This document shows positions 21,882 to 32,043 of a stretch of DNA of 36,868 bases, piece after piece. The notes beneath the pieces were generated by a model that had not been told where the DNA came from, searched no databases, and worked only from the letters and a program-made list of their open reading frames with translations. The stretch is from Rhizophlyctis rosea. Its lineage: Eukaryota; Chytridiomycota; Chytridiomycetes; Rhizophlyctidales; Rhizophlyctidaceae. Each line of letters starts with the position of its first letter. Position 1 is the stretch's first letter. The stretch is taken from contig JADGJC010000368.1 of NCBI GenBank assembly GCA_027596075.1, positions 402 through 37,269 of the forward strand. The letters run 5' to 3'. Position numbers and translations under genes: made by a program.

Positions 21882-23175
21882 CTACTCATCACCATCCTTC
21901 CACCTCCACAACAAGCGCAACCTTCCCCCAGCACCCGTCCTTGCCCCAACACTCCTTCCCTCCTTATCCTCCTCCCAAGGATATTCCATCAACACAATCC
22001 AAAACCCACGCTTCAAATTCCTCAAAGCCGCCCGTTCAACACACTCCAACCCCACCGCCTCCCTTCCAAAGATCGGATCCACAACACCAACATGCCTAAC
22101 CCTCGTCTCAGCACAAATCTCAAACACCTGCTCCGTCCTCGCTTTCGGGTTCAACACCACCAATCTGTGACTCAGCTTATCACTATTGCCCGAGTCAATG
22201 ACGAGGACGTGATCCATTTCCGCCATGTCGATCGGAGGTTCACCGTCCGCAACGGAGACAGTTTTCGGTACGAGGGACGATTCGATGGTGTAGAGGAATT
22301 GCAGGGAAAGGTCGTAGACGTGCACGACGCTGCCACTCGACGAGGACAGGAAGACATTGAAACGGCTGATTATGACGGTGTTAGGGGAAGAAAGATAAGA
22401 ATAGGTTCTAAAAAAGTGATGGAGCTCTTTGCAATGGAGCTCTGTGCCGTCTATGATGCGTGTGAGGGTGAGGGTATGCCGTTGGCGATCCAGCGTTGCA
22501 AGTAGGACGTTATTGGTGGCATATGTGAATCTGAAAGACCTGAACGAAGGTTGACTGTCATCTTGCTCTAGTGACACAAGAGGCGAATGATCATGTAGTG
22601 AAAAGATACGCGTAGAGTCCTGGCCGGGTTCCTGCCCTTGATAGACCGATCGGAAAAAGGTGGATTTTGCGTCCGGTCGCACTTTGATGGCAGTGTTGCT
22701 GAGAGGGATGTCGGAGTCCCAGTGGCAGGAGGTCAGCGATCCGTCGGACACTGGGTGCGTCAGGGTATCAGAGCGTATGTAGCGCGCGGGATAGGCATGG
22801 ACATCCGTGGGTTTTGGTGGACTGTTTTCCGCAAATATTGTATCAATAAATCCAGTTCGAGCAGTATCAATCGCATCCCGAGACCGGGGATCTTCGAAAT
22901 CGCACAACACGTGCAGCCCATCCACCCTCACGCCACGGATAGACCAACGCCTTTCTTTCGTCTGCCATGACGGCGACGATAGAAGCAAGCACTGCATATG
23001 GCCGGAAAATGGCCAAAATCCACCAACGCCCCTCCCCCAAATCAAGTCCCTGATAACCCCATCACTCTTCCTCTTCAAACAATCTCCTGACTCCAGCTCT
23101 TCCACCTCAGCGTTCTGCAAAACAATGGGGTTCCAAGGCCGTCTCCAAGCCCACCAGGAGGTCGCCACGTCCCGC
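21882..23175 (-). CDS. F-box-like family protein, copy C (body only, F-box exons absent)
   Basis: The large last exon of the family is intact: 431 codons from RRDVATSWWAWRRPW through KRKSDGVIRDLIWGRGVGG, VDGLHVLCDFED, GFIDTIFAEN, AYPARYIRSDTL, IISRFNVFLSSSSGSVVHVY, RLVVLNPKARTEQVFEIC, NLKRGFWIVLMEYPWEED, to LRLLWRWKDGDE and stop at 21882. It is the only copy without a frameshift or stop here, and reads cleanly across the positions broken in A, B and D. Immediately upstream is the family intron acceptor (CTTATCCAG), but the 71-nt exon and the F-box exon are not found in the next ~350 bp. The frame happens to stay open to an ATG at 23237 inside the repeated intron. It is either 5' truncated, or its upstream exons are further away or diverged. 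Confidence 0.6.
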
Positions 23176-23185
23176 CTGGATAAGA

Positions 23186-23224
23186 GTAAACAAACATGGT
23201 AAACAAACATAGTAAACAAACATA
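23186..23224. repeat. 13-bp tandem repeat x3 in the copy C intron remnant
   Basis: Three consecutive 13-bp units GTAAACAAACAT(A/G), read as (C/T)ATGTTTGTTTAC on the minus strand, stand directly before the acceptor of copy C. Units are 23186-23198, 23199-23211 and 23212-23224, differing at one base. Confidence 0.85.
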
Positions 23225-23237
23225 GCAAGCTGGCCAA

Positions 23238-24025
23238 TTCAACATTGCACCATGGTCAGAGCTGGGGCCGGGGTTCCAACGTCGATCCAGACTGCAGTTG
23301 TTAATGGATCGAAAGCCGCACTCCAGCCACTCGTGACTCGTGAGGTTGATTGGGTGACTTGGCCCGTGAGCGGTTGAGCCTTCCTTCAGGCTACCCACTC
23401 TTCCCGCAAGGGTCAATCAAGCACCCCTTCCTCCGAGTCCCGACCCCTCCATCATCACAGTTGCACCACCTTTAGACGGACGATTCAACAACTGGGCTCA
23501 CTGTGCCTCGTAGTGGTTGTGGAAGATCACCCTGACTACTTGCACTAGAAACATATCAAACAGCTCACCACTCGTGCTCACTTATCTCCACACAAGTGAG
23601 TTCTCGCGCCAGAGACGTGCTCATGTCTCATCTCCCAGCCGAAGTACCCCTTTCTACAAGGGCGCCGCTCCTACGATATTCACCGTCAAGTTTCTTCCCC
23701 AGAATTCATAAAAACCACCAAAAAAATGCCGTCCCTTTCTGATGTGATCGGCTTAATACAAAGTTTGCGCAACATGTTTTGGCGTGTCCTTCAGAATGGC
23801 CCGAGTATGTTCATTGTCTTCCTCCAAACTCTTGGAAAGGAGGAAGCCCAACTCATAACTTCACTCTTGCAAAAGTTTACGTCTGGCAGTCACTCCTAAA
23901 TTGGCGAACCCAAATAACTACCGGGCGGGAGGAACCGCCTTTGTTGGCAGGCGGTGCTGTAAGTTGTGAGGATGATTTGAGGAAGGACCTCCACAGAACC
24001 TTCCGGAGTAACAAAGCTTCATCAG
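23238..24025. other. Between copies C and D; possible 5' exon of D
   Basis: No clear gene is seen. An ATG at 23725 opens MPSLSDVIGLIQSLRNMFWR, followed by a donor-like GAGTATGT at about 23804; it may be a 5' exon of copy D comparable to the short helical exons 1-2 of copy B. The region 23238-23520 does not match the family and replaces the expected F-box exons of copy C. Confidence 0.35.
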
Positions 24026-25670
24026 ATTGTTACGCCCTGCTACATAAGTTCTTTGCCCGCAGAGCTGCTGGCTCTGATTTTCAATGATGGCACCATCTCC
24101 GTTTTGGAACTCCTCCGGTGCGAACAGGTATGCAAGACGTGGCAGAAGGTCCTCCGTGGACCGGACAGTAATTCGCTGGTTTGTCTTTGATGAAGTCTTC
24201 ATTGGGAAGCTGCCGTGTTGTCAGATGTCGTGTTCTGTCTAACATCGCAGGCCTGTATTCTTGCGGGTATTCTCCATTCAGATTTGGAAGACATTGTTGG
24301 AACGCGCGTTTCTCGAACGTTGTGTTCCGCAATTGTATGGGAACGAGAGTTGGTAAGTTCCTGATATTGGGGTTGGGATGTTCATCTGGCGGACGCACGA
24401 AACGGCTTTGTTGGTTTACATTGTTTGTCCATTCCCAGGAGGGATGTTGCCACTTTGTGGTGGGCTTGGAGACAGCCATGGGAACCTCTGGCAGTTTCAA
24501 AAATGTGTTGGAGAAATTGGAGTTTGAAGAGACAATAAGCAGGAGGAGTGATGGGGTTGTACGGGATCTCGTTTGGAGCATGCCCCTGCACGACGACGAC
24601 GGCGGCACTTGGTTAGTATGTGGGGTGCGTCCGGACGGGCAAACAGTCCTGTGTGAAGACTACGACGGTGAGGGCTATTACGGCGACGCCAGAGGCTGCT
24701 TCATCGACTCCATCTTTGTGGAGACCACCCCTTGTTCCATAACCAACATATGTCCCCAAGGACGCTACATCCGAACGAATATCCTCGTTCGTCAAACGTG
24801 CGACAGGTCCCTCCGATTTGCAGACTGGGATTCCGGCAACGACATCTCGAATGTGGATTGTCGCGCATGGTTTGACTCACACTATCCACTCCCAGTTTTC
24901 AAAACTATCTTCCATTCCTGTCAAAGGTTTCCCAGTGCTGCGAAATGTGAACACGGGCTTAATGCCATCGGGAACCTTTCCAGAATCTTCTCCTTCAACT
25001 ACGCCATGAAAGACTTTGCCTTCAACAACACGTTGGTAGCATCGATCGAGCGTCATCCTTTTCCCACCAAATGCCTCCTGAGGCTCCACCGCGCTGCTGA
25101 CAAGAAGTTCGTCTCCTCTGTCCTGGTATTGACTCACCCTTCGACGAAAAAAGAGAAGGTGACCGCGTGCTCTCTCTTAGTCGATTCAACCTCTTCTTAC
25201 TGCGCCGTAATGGCCACGAAGTCTCCGTCTTTGATTTCTGGTGTAATCGCCTCTACGTGCTCTCGCCAGGCGAAAACTATGATTTCGGGGGACTGGAGGC
25301 CATTAACATGTACGAGATGGACGCTTTTCTGATTTTGACGAGAAATGCTACAGCTGAAGATTCGGGACGTGGAAATCTTGTCATCTTAGACCCGAAGCGG
25401 CGGACTCGACAACTGTTTGAAATCGACAGCGGGGATGTAGCTAGCGTTGAATGTTTGCACGGAGATGATGGTGGGAGGGGGGATTGTGATTGTGCGAAGT
25501 GGGACGAATGGCGTCGGAAGCTTTGGGGTTACTGGTTGGCTGTGACTGAGTTTGCGGTAGATGAGACTGGTGTAAGGACCGGGGCTGGGGGGAAGACGAA
25601 ATTTTTCTGGCGCTGGAGGAGTCCCAGGCCAGGGAAGCCTGATGGATGCTGGGCGCTCTGGGATGAATAA
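24026..25670 (+). pseudogene. F-box-like family protein, copy D (two homopolymer frameshifts)
   Basis: Exons 24026-24178, 24282-24352 (the 71-nt exon) and 24439-25670 line up with copies A and B. Exon 1 has the best F-box of the family: LPAELLALIF ... VLELLRCEQVCKTW. The last exon opens RDVATLWWAWRQPWEP, and continues with LEFEETISRRSDGVVRDLVW, CFIDSIFVETTPC, GRYIRTNILV, LSLSRFNLFL, NLVILDPKRRTRQLFEID, WGYWLAVTEFAVDETGVRTG and FFWRW. Two one-base losses break it: at the A5 run 24499-24503 (one more A restores SKNVLEKLEFEE) and at the A6 run 25147-25152 (one more A restores KKREGDRVLSLSRF). Since both are homopolymers, sequence error is a fair alternative to pseudogene. Further 5' exons may lie near 23725. 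Confidence 0.65.
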
Positions 25671-25704
25671 GTCGGGATTAGTGCATTGGAGTAGGGGGGG
25701 GAGG

Positions 25705-25811
25705 GAATCCATATGCTTTGGCATATTGNNNNNNNNNNCCCCCCGCCGCCCACGGCGCGCCCCCCCCCCCCGCCCCGGGCCCCCAGCGAATCCATATGCT
25801 TTGGCATATTG
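25705..25811. other. Assembly gap (10 N) flanked by duplicated 24-mer
   Basis: Ten Ns occupy 25729-25738. The 24 bases before them (25705-25728) recur exactly at 25788-25811, after ~49 bases of almost pure G/C (25739-25787, including a C12 run). The 24-mer itself contains the inverted repeat ATATGC-TTTG-GCATAT. The simplest reading is two contig ends that overlap and were not merged, with a low-quality or artefactual GC tail between. Confidence 0.9.
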
Positions 25812-28325
25812 TATGTGATGTAAGAATAGTTACGTTGGCGGTGAGAGATTATCAGCAAAACATTTCCCAGGAACAACAAGGTTTTTTAGTACGACTTCGA
25901 TTTGTCACCTTGATCAAAGAATGTGTGGAACTCAATATGTTTCGCTAATTTCATAATACTTTTACCATCATCCTTTGCTGTGTAACACGGTTCTCGTCAA
26001 TTGTCGGGGTGGCCTCCAATGGACGATGTGGTAAGCCATATGTCAGGCATATATACATCCCCAAATTTGCTGTCCAACAAACATCAAGGACCGCACGCAA
26101 AGATGGAACTATGAGAGGTTGCGTATTCAGTTGAAGTGTACCTATTTGGTGCGAATTCCCCATGAAAGCCCCCAATATCACGTTACTGAGCTCTCAGTCC
26201 CCAAAGATGGCCCATCTGCCCTTCAGACAATTGTCTGTATTTTATTCTTTGGTGGTGCTTCGCTACCGTGAGTGAATTCGTGTATGAAGGCTTGTCGTAT
26301 ATTAACCATTGTTATCCTACCCGAAGTTTGGTCCCGGCGGCGCAGATCAGCTATAAATACTTGGTCGACCACCAAGCTATGATGCCGCCTGGCAGGAGGA
26401 ATCAGAGATTGAAAACCAAAATGTTCACAAGCGTGGAAAAGCGTGCGACTTCCAGCGCACACATGAGGGACATTACAATTTCAGTTTGGAGTCAGTGGCA
26501 ACGTGTTGCTCTTCAGCCGTCGCTTAACCAATTCAATCAGCCCTTCAACCCTTTCCTCGCCTCCCACCCTACGCTTGTCAATTGCGCATTCCAACCATTT
26601 GAATGGGACTCGGCTTTGGTAAACCAATAAGTCCTGCGCCGGGGTTTCAGCTGATTTGCACAAGGGCCCGCCCTGCACCATGTGCTTCTTCAATCGTTGC
26701 TTACCTTTGCGACAAGCGGCATAGTTGCCGTATGGTCATTGCCGACGGTGTCGCACGGCAACCGTTGTTTGGCATTTCCCACCTGCAGCTCTTGGAACAT
26801 TGAGATTGACAATATCTCAAGACAACGAAGTCGATCAAATGATGAGATTGATCAAGTTAAGTCCAGCAAGAGGGCGGCGCAACGACAGTAGCGCTCAATT
26901 GAAGGGGCGCAAGGACATTCTGGCGGCGACCTATGCTCTGCTGGGCGCAACATTGAAGAGGGATTTCATGGTAGCGTACCTTCGGTCGAGTGGTGGACAC
27001 ATGCGGACAGCGGGCTATTGCGAACTGCAACGGTTTCGGGCGAGGCAATGCTGGTTGACGGATACTGGAATTGGTATTCCCGGACGCAAACCGGGCGTCA
27101 AAAGTGAGGGCTGCTGCACATGAATACATATGAAGTTGCTTATCACACAGCCTCTCACAGTTCCTCATTCATGGCATGTATGAATATTCAGACAAAGGAA
27201 TGTTGATAGGTTAACGCACCTTCTCATTCGGTTCATTTGAAGCCCACCTTGGCGCAGGCAAGGTCGGCGGGAAATCAATCATGTTTTCCGGCTTTCGTCC
27301 CCAAGGTCGCGGCAGGAAAGTCACTAGGCAAAGGAGGGGATTTTTTAGGATGCCGTCAGAACATCCCTCAACCCCCCCATCCGACAATCCATCGGCGGAT
27401 CCATCTGAAGCAACTTACACCTAGTCGGTGACACCACCCGTGTCTGACTTCCTCTCTCACTTCCTTCGCTATCAAAGACGCTGCGAAAACTTTCATCTGT
27501 TTTACCTAACTCATCTCAATTCATTGATTTCCCATCTCAAAGCAATGAAACATGCTGTTCGACGCATGCTCACGTTTTAGCATCTTTCAAAGTCTAGTTC
27601 CTGAAAAGAGTTGAGGACGCATTCAAAGATGTTTTCTATCTCTGATGCTTATCATTGAATCAGCAAGAAGGTGTCACTTCCCGGAGCGTAACGTGCTTCC
27701 ACAATTCCGGATGCTTCCGTCTCCTGTCCCATGTCTTTCGACAAGAGATCGCATCACAAGTTGTTGAAGGGGATCCTATACCAATAGTTTGGCGCTCAAT
27801 CGCTTATGGGCAGCTGTTACACAAGAAACAACGCAGCATCAATGTTGCAGCACGGTTCACAATTCATCCACTCCTTTCCCAAGACATCAAATCTGTGACG
27901 ATGGTGGCGGTGGTCGCGATGTGCTGCCACATGGATGTCTGAGAATCGAAGCCGTCGCAATTCAACCTTGATGAACCCTTCTTTTTAAGTGCATATGCTT
28001 ATGTGGGCAAAACTCACGTCAGGCTTGCGCTCATGCTGTTAAGGGATATAAGAGAACGTCACGACAAAACGGCGTTCGTCTGGCAATCAAATCTCAAGAT
28101 GACGGTAAGTCTCAATTTTGGGGCATTTCGAACAACAGGAGACGAAGACTAAGCATGACAGAATATGGATTATTGCTCTTGACCAAGCATGAAACGTTCC
28201 GGCGTAGTATGCTCACATCTCTATACTGATGATATACAATAAGCGCACCTAATGAGGATCGCCTACGAAAATACTATTATATTACTTCAAATATAGATTT
28301 TTGATCTGCCAACTGCGATTTATGT
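25812..28325. other. Gene-poor interval; no supported gene
   Basis: Both strands lack a convincing coding region over 2.5 kb. Open frames at 26268-26630, 26725-27123 and 27655-27942 have no domain except for a seven-residue DTGIGIP string at 27061-27081, which matches the G1 box of histidine-kinase ATPase domains but has no kinase sequence around it. A TATA-like GGGATATAAGAG lies at about 28043. Confidence 0.45.
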
Positions 28326-31036
28326 TTACATCAGCGACTTCCGCTTATTTTCTACCATCTCCAAAGCGCCCCGAAGCCCCAAATCACCACCTTTAATACT
28401 CCTCCGACTGAAGTCGTGAATTGACCTTACAGATTTAGCTGACTTGACCGAATGCAGTGACCTGACGTCGTCGCCCTTTTCTTCTCCTTCCGGCAGTTGC
28501 GACATCCGATCTCCACTTGAGAAGCTTTTCTTTCGCACCGCTACAGTGAATGGTCCAGATGTATTTAAACTACTTGCAGCATCAGGTGACCCGGTCTCTC
28601 CTGCGCCGCTGCTCTTTATCTTGAACCCCCACTTAAAAGCACTCGCTATTTCAGCCACATTCGACCCGAGTGTGGGCGTTTTGATGCCGCTTAACTTTTC
28701 AAACACCGGCGGATCCTGTAATACGAACTCTAAACCTACGAATGCGCCGGCCCTCCGGTCTGCCACCAACTTTGCTCCCCAATATTCCAATGTTTCAATC
28801 AATAAGTCTAATTTGACTGGTTTGTAAACGTAACCTTCCATTCCGGCCTCCATGCAGCGCAGAGGATCGGTGTCCACGGCATTGGCGGTCAGAGGGTTGC
28901 TTCAAATGTGTAAGCTTTTGGATTTCTTTTGTTGCTTCTTTATCGGACATGACAGGCATTTGCATGTCCTACGCCGGTCCGAAATAATCATTGGTTAAGA
29001 AGAAGCCCCAGAAGAACATATTGAGATGCATTCACCATCGACATAAGATCAAACCGCCCAGAATAGGCGGCTTTGACGGCTTCGGCTCCGTTTTCAACTA
29101 TGATGGGCTGATAGCCACATTTATCCAACACCCTTGTGGCAAGCTTCTGGTTCGCCGGATTGTCCTATGAAAACGTGTATGAAGTCGGTCTCCAGTGCGC
29201 TCCATCGCGCGCTTTCAGATCATGTGCGACGATCCTCCCCAACCAGAATGGTCAAAAGGAAACGAGCTGCCAACCCCGCACCAATCTCAGACGCGCCGGT
29301 TCTCCGACTTTTTTGATATTCCATTTTGGCTAACTTTGTTCAATCTTCCCGCGCGACAATGGTGAAATGGAGCGTAGAACCTTTCCTGCGCTGACAACAA
29401 AGTTGTTACGAGCTTTCAAATGAATGAGATCGTTGGAAAGAGGTTTGCTGCAATGGCATACTCGCTGGTGACCCAAACCTTTCCACCCATCATCTCCACA
29501 AGCTTTCTGAAAATTGCGAGTCCTAGCCCAGTCCTCCCGCCTTGATGATTCAACAAAACATTCAAATAGCCGTTCAGTGGAATCTCTCCATTCGTGTTCC
29601 AACTTCATCTTAACATATTGCACTTCCTTGTAGTAGTGCTTGACTCAATTTGCGAAAATGATTGAAATGATCTTCCGATTGCTTCCGGTGTGATACCAAT
29701 GCCAGTATCTGACACGGATTGTTTGTTCAAATACACATTACCGAAACCGCCAACCCGCCATATTGACGCTACTGTAATGTTGATCTTGAAAGAAAGTTCT
29801 CACTTTCAATCAAGCAACTTTGTTCCTGTTACGCTGACATCAACGGATCCATGATCCGTGAACTTGACAGCATCACTATCTAAAGCAAGAGCAAAGAGAG
29901 TTTCAGCCATTCTGTCTTCTGTCACAACCGCCGCGGGATGACGTACCAGATTCATGAACACCTGCTTGATTCTTGTGATATCTCCAACAATGATCTTCAG
30001 CACAATTTCCTCTATCGAATGTGAAAGCGCGATACCCTTTTGTTGGGATCTTGGAGTGAGAGGGTGCAAACTGCATTGCACAACGCCAATGAAAGTAATG
30101 AAGTCGAAAGCTCGTTGCTCCAGTTGGAGCTTTCCGGTTCGACTTTGGAGAAATCCAACTGTTTACAGGGACAGATTGCCGTTTGGTTTTTCAGATGTGC
30201 ATGGACCATGTCGATAACAACTATCAGGAGACCGTCCTGTAGGAGAATGCAATGAGTTGTGATCCGAAACGGCTGGGGATGAAAAGTACACAGAACAGAA
30301 CATACCGAGCAACCTCAAATAACTGTAATCAACCCTTGTTGTTCCGTATTCAGATTAGTTTCGGCTAATATGGCCCTCAGTCCTGGTTTATCATCAGAAC
30401 ATCTTCTGTACAAGCGCGGGAAGAATGGATAAACTATACCACTGACTCTGCATATATGTGATGAAAGGCCGCTGTGTACTGTGTAGTCGTGTCAGATATG
30501 AGAGTTCCGGTTGTGATGGGGTTGAAAGATGTCATGCTTTCATGCGCCTCAGCATAGGTAAGGATGCTGTTGCCTGACATTGGGATGTCGGGGCCGGAGA
30601 AGGAGGAAGGGTCCAAGTCTGGAGTATTCGGCGGAAGGGTAACAGGTGTGTCTAATCGGTGGGTTGTGTTGAAAATGAGCATCGTTGCACAGCTTAGTCC
30701 TCCAGATTCCAAACCGGCACGATAATCAAAGACGGAGTCAATTCTGTTGGCTTTCCATAATGTACGAAGAGATCCAATAAGGGTTCCGGTTGCATTGCGC
30801 ACAGGGATGTGGATTAGTAAAACGAGCCCGGCGTAAGCAGAAACAATGGGGATGTCAATGTATTGGGTCTGGATATAGGCACGTTGCACCAATTGCTGCT
30901 GTTGTCTGTGCATGGAAAGCCGTTCATGAAGTTTTCCGCCTTGACGTTTGGGTCGGTAGATTTGACGAGCGATAATATCCGCTGGCCTGTTTGACAACGG
31001 TGACGTTGATTTAGCCATCTCAAGACCATTATCCAT
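28326..31036 (-). pseudogene. Hybrid histidine kinase with receiver domain, damaged
   Basis: Reading the minus strand from 31036, the order is: an N-terminal region of unknown fold (residues from MDNGLEMAKSTSP to ...IYAESVV); part of HisKA helix 2 (ILAETNLNTEQQGLITVI and, after splicing, LLIVVIDM-LDFSKVE); GKLQLEQRAFDFITFIGVV; HATPase N box (VGDITRIKQVFMNLV, AVKFTDHGSVDVS); G1 box SDTGIGITPEAIGRSFQSF; G2 region GRTGLGLAIFRKLVEMMGG; KGSTLHFTIVARED; receiver ILVGED, NPANQKLATRVLDKCGYQP, DMQMPVMSDKEATKEI and GMEGYVYKPVKLDLLIE; then a basic/Ser tail. Such kinases feed osmotic or oxidative phosphorelays. I cannot find the H-box (SHE.RTP). A one-base loss near 30134-30139 (between SKVE and GKLQLE) and an in-frame TGA just after VARED suggest a pseudogene. 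Confidence 0.75.
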
Positions 31037-31416
31037 CTATGCCTACTATTTGCCCAAATGCCAGCCGAATCCATGTGGCCATCAACACCTTCGCATGTGC
31101 ATCATGTTCGTGAAATAACTAAGTACCTGAAATTAGGTGAACATCTAAGCGGTGGCACTGCAGACTGTGCCACCAGAGCGAAATGGGTCCCTCCATTTCG
31201 GATTGTTTACACTCTTTCAATGCCAGTCAAAAACACCTATTTACACCACCCTACTGAATTATCATACTTCTAACATGTACAAATACGGTATTGACATTGA
31301 ATTAGGTAGCCCGTTCTCATTCTTTTATGCCCCGCCGTCCACCGCCTTTACGTTTCCGCCAATTTCTTCGTCCATCGTTCAAGCCCTGCCCATGGGGCTT
31401 TCTTCATCCCAGGCCC

Positions 31417-32043
31417 TTACTGTTGAATATACTGCCGTTCCTCAATATGTTCAATAGCAGCTTTCTCTGAGAATAGCTGCTTATGGCCAATTGGTAGAGA
31501 GCGCTGAGAGGTGCAAGCAGTGCAGACCGTGTTGACGTGTACGTTGCCTGTACACGTTGTGGTACATTAGCAGTGCATCTACTGGTGGATTGAAATCGAG
31601 CCACCCGCCTTTTATTTTTACAGATGCCGTTTTGCCCGGGATGAGGATGGACTCGCAATGTGGACACACTGTCCGTTTGATAGAGGGATCCCTGAGCAAC
31701 GAAGGTTACTGAAGTGTGAGGCAAACTCTTTATCGTGGCACCCTCACATGCGAAGAACAAGGCGGCGCGCAACAATCTTCATGGTATGTGCATAGTGTCG
31801 AGTCAAGGGAGTGAGCGGTGGTGCAACCGAAGGCTGAACCGACTTAGTTGTCCCGGGGAGTCCGCGTTCTGCCATTTTGGCAGAGGAGGTTTTGGCGGTC
31901 GCAGGAATGGAGGACACATGCGGTTTTTCTATCGTTGACAGTGCCATCAGGTGCGCCGCCTGGTATAGATAGTTCATACGGTGGTATGCGTCCAGGTTGT
32001 CCACTCTGTGAGCGCCGGCTTTTTGTTTGTCTCTCCTTCCCAT
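31417..32043 (-). CDS. RPR2: RNase P/MRP-type protein subunit RPP21 (RPR2)
   Basis: Rpp21/Rpr2 is the zinc-ribbon protein of nuclear RNase P, which removes 5' leaders from pre-tRNA. Exon 1 (32043-31748) starts MGRRDKQKAGAH and has MNYLYQAAHLMA and ARRLVLR, both family hallmarks. A 56-bp intron (31747-31692) leads to exon 2 (31691-31609): MDPSIKRTVCPHCESILIPG with the first Cys pair. The second Cys pair (TVCTACTSQRSLP) lies in another frame; a 61-bp intron 31608-31548 with a GC donor (AAAG|GCGGGT) and a normal CAG acceptor restores it exactly, giving exon 3 (31547-31417) and a 169-residue protein against ~154 in human. No GT donor gives the right phase. The insert between MNYLYQAAH and LTRHYAHTMK is longer than usual. 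Divergent from KRR1 by ~610 bp. Confidence 0.85.
31548..31608 (-). other. Predicted GC-AG intron in RPP21
   Basis: The 61-bp segment starts GCGGGTGGC and ends GTGTACAG, with CTAAT upstream of the acceptor as a candidate branch site. Removing it joins VKIKG to NVHVNTVCTAC in frame and recovers the second zinc-ribbon Cys pair. Its length matches other introns in the window. Predicted from phase and homology only. Confidence 0.55.

Noticed and set aside
21810..22505. 231-codon plus-strand ORF opposite copy C
   Set aside because: It is the antisense of a conserved family exon and has Pro/His-rich shadow composition.
878..25670. Hidden introns as the cause of the frameshifts in copies A, B and D
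   Set aside because: The gaps between in-phase blocks are too short, and the best candidate (donor GTGAGG at about 8396 in copy B) would make a ~35-40-bp intron in the wrong phase.
25529..25948. ORFs on both strands spanning the N gap
   Set aside because: They contain unknown residues from the Ns and the GC-only filler; the flanking 24-mer duplication shows an assembly artefact.
26225..27431. Plus-strand ORFs in the gene-poor interval
   Set aside because: No domain, no splice-linked continuation, and compositions like shadow frames.
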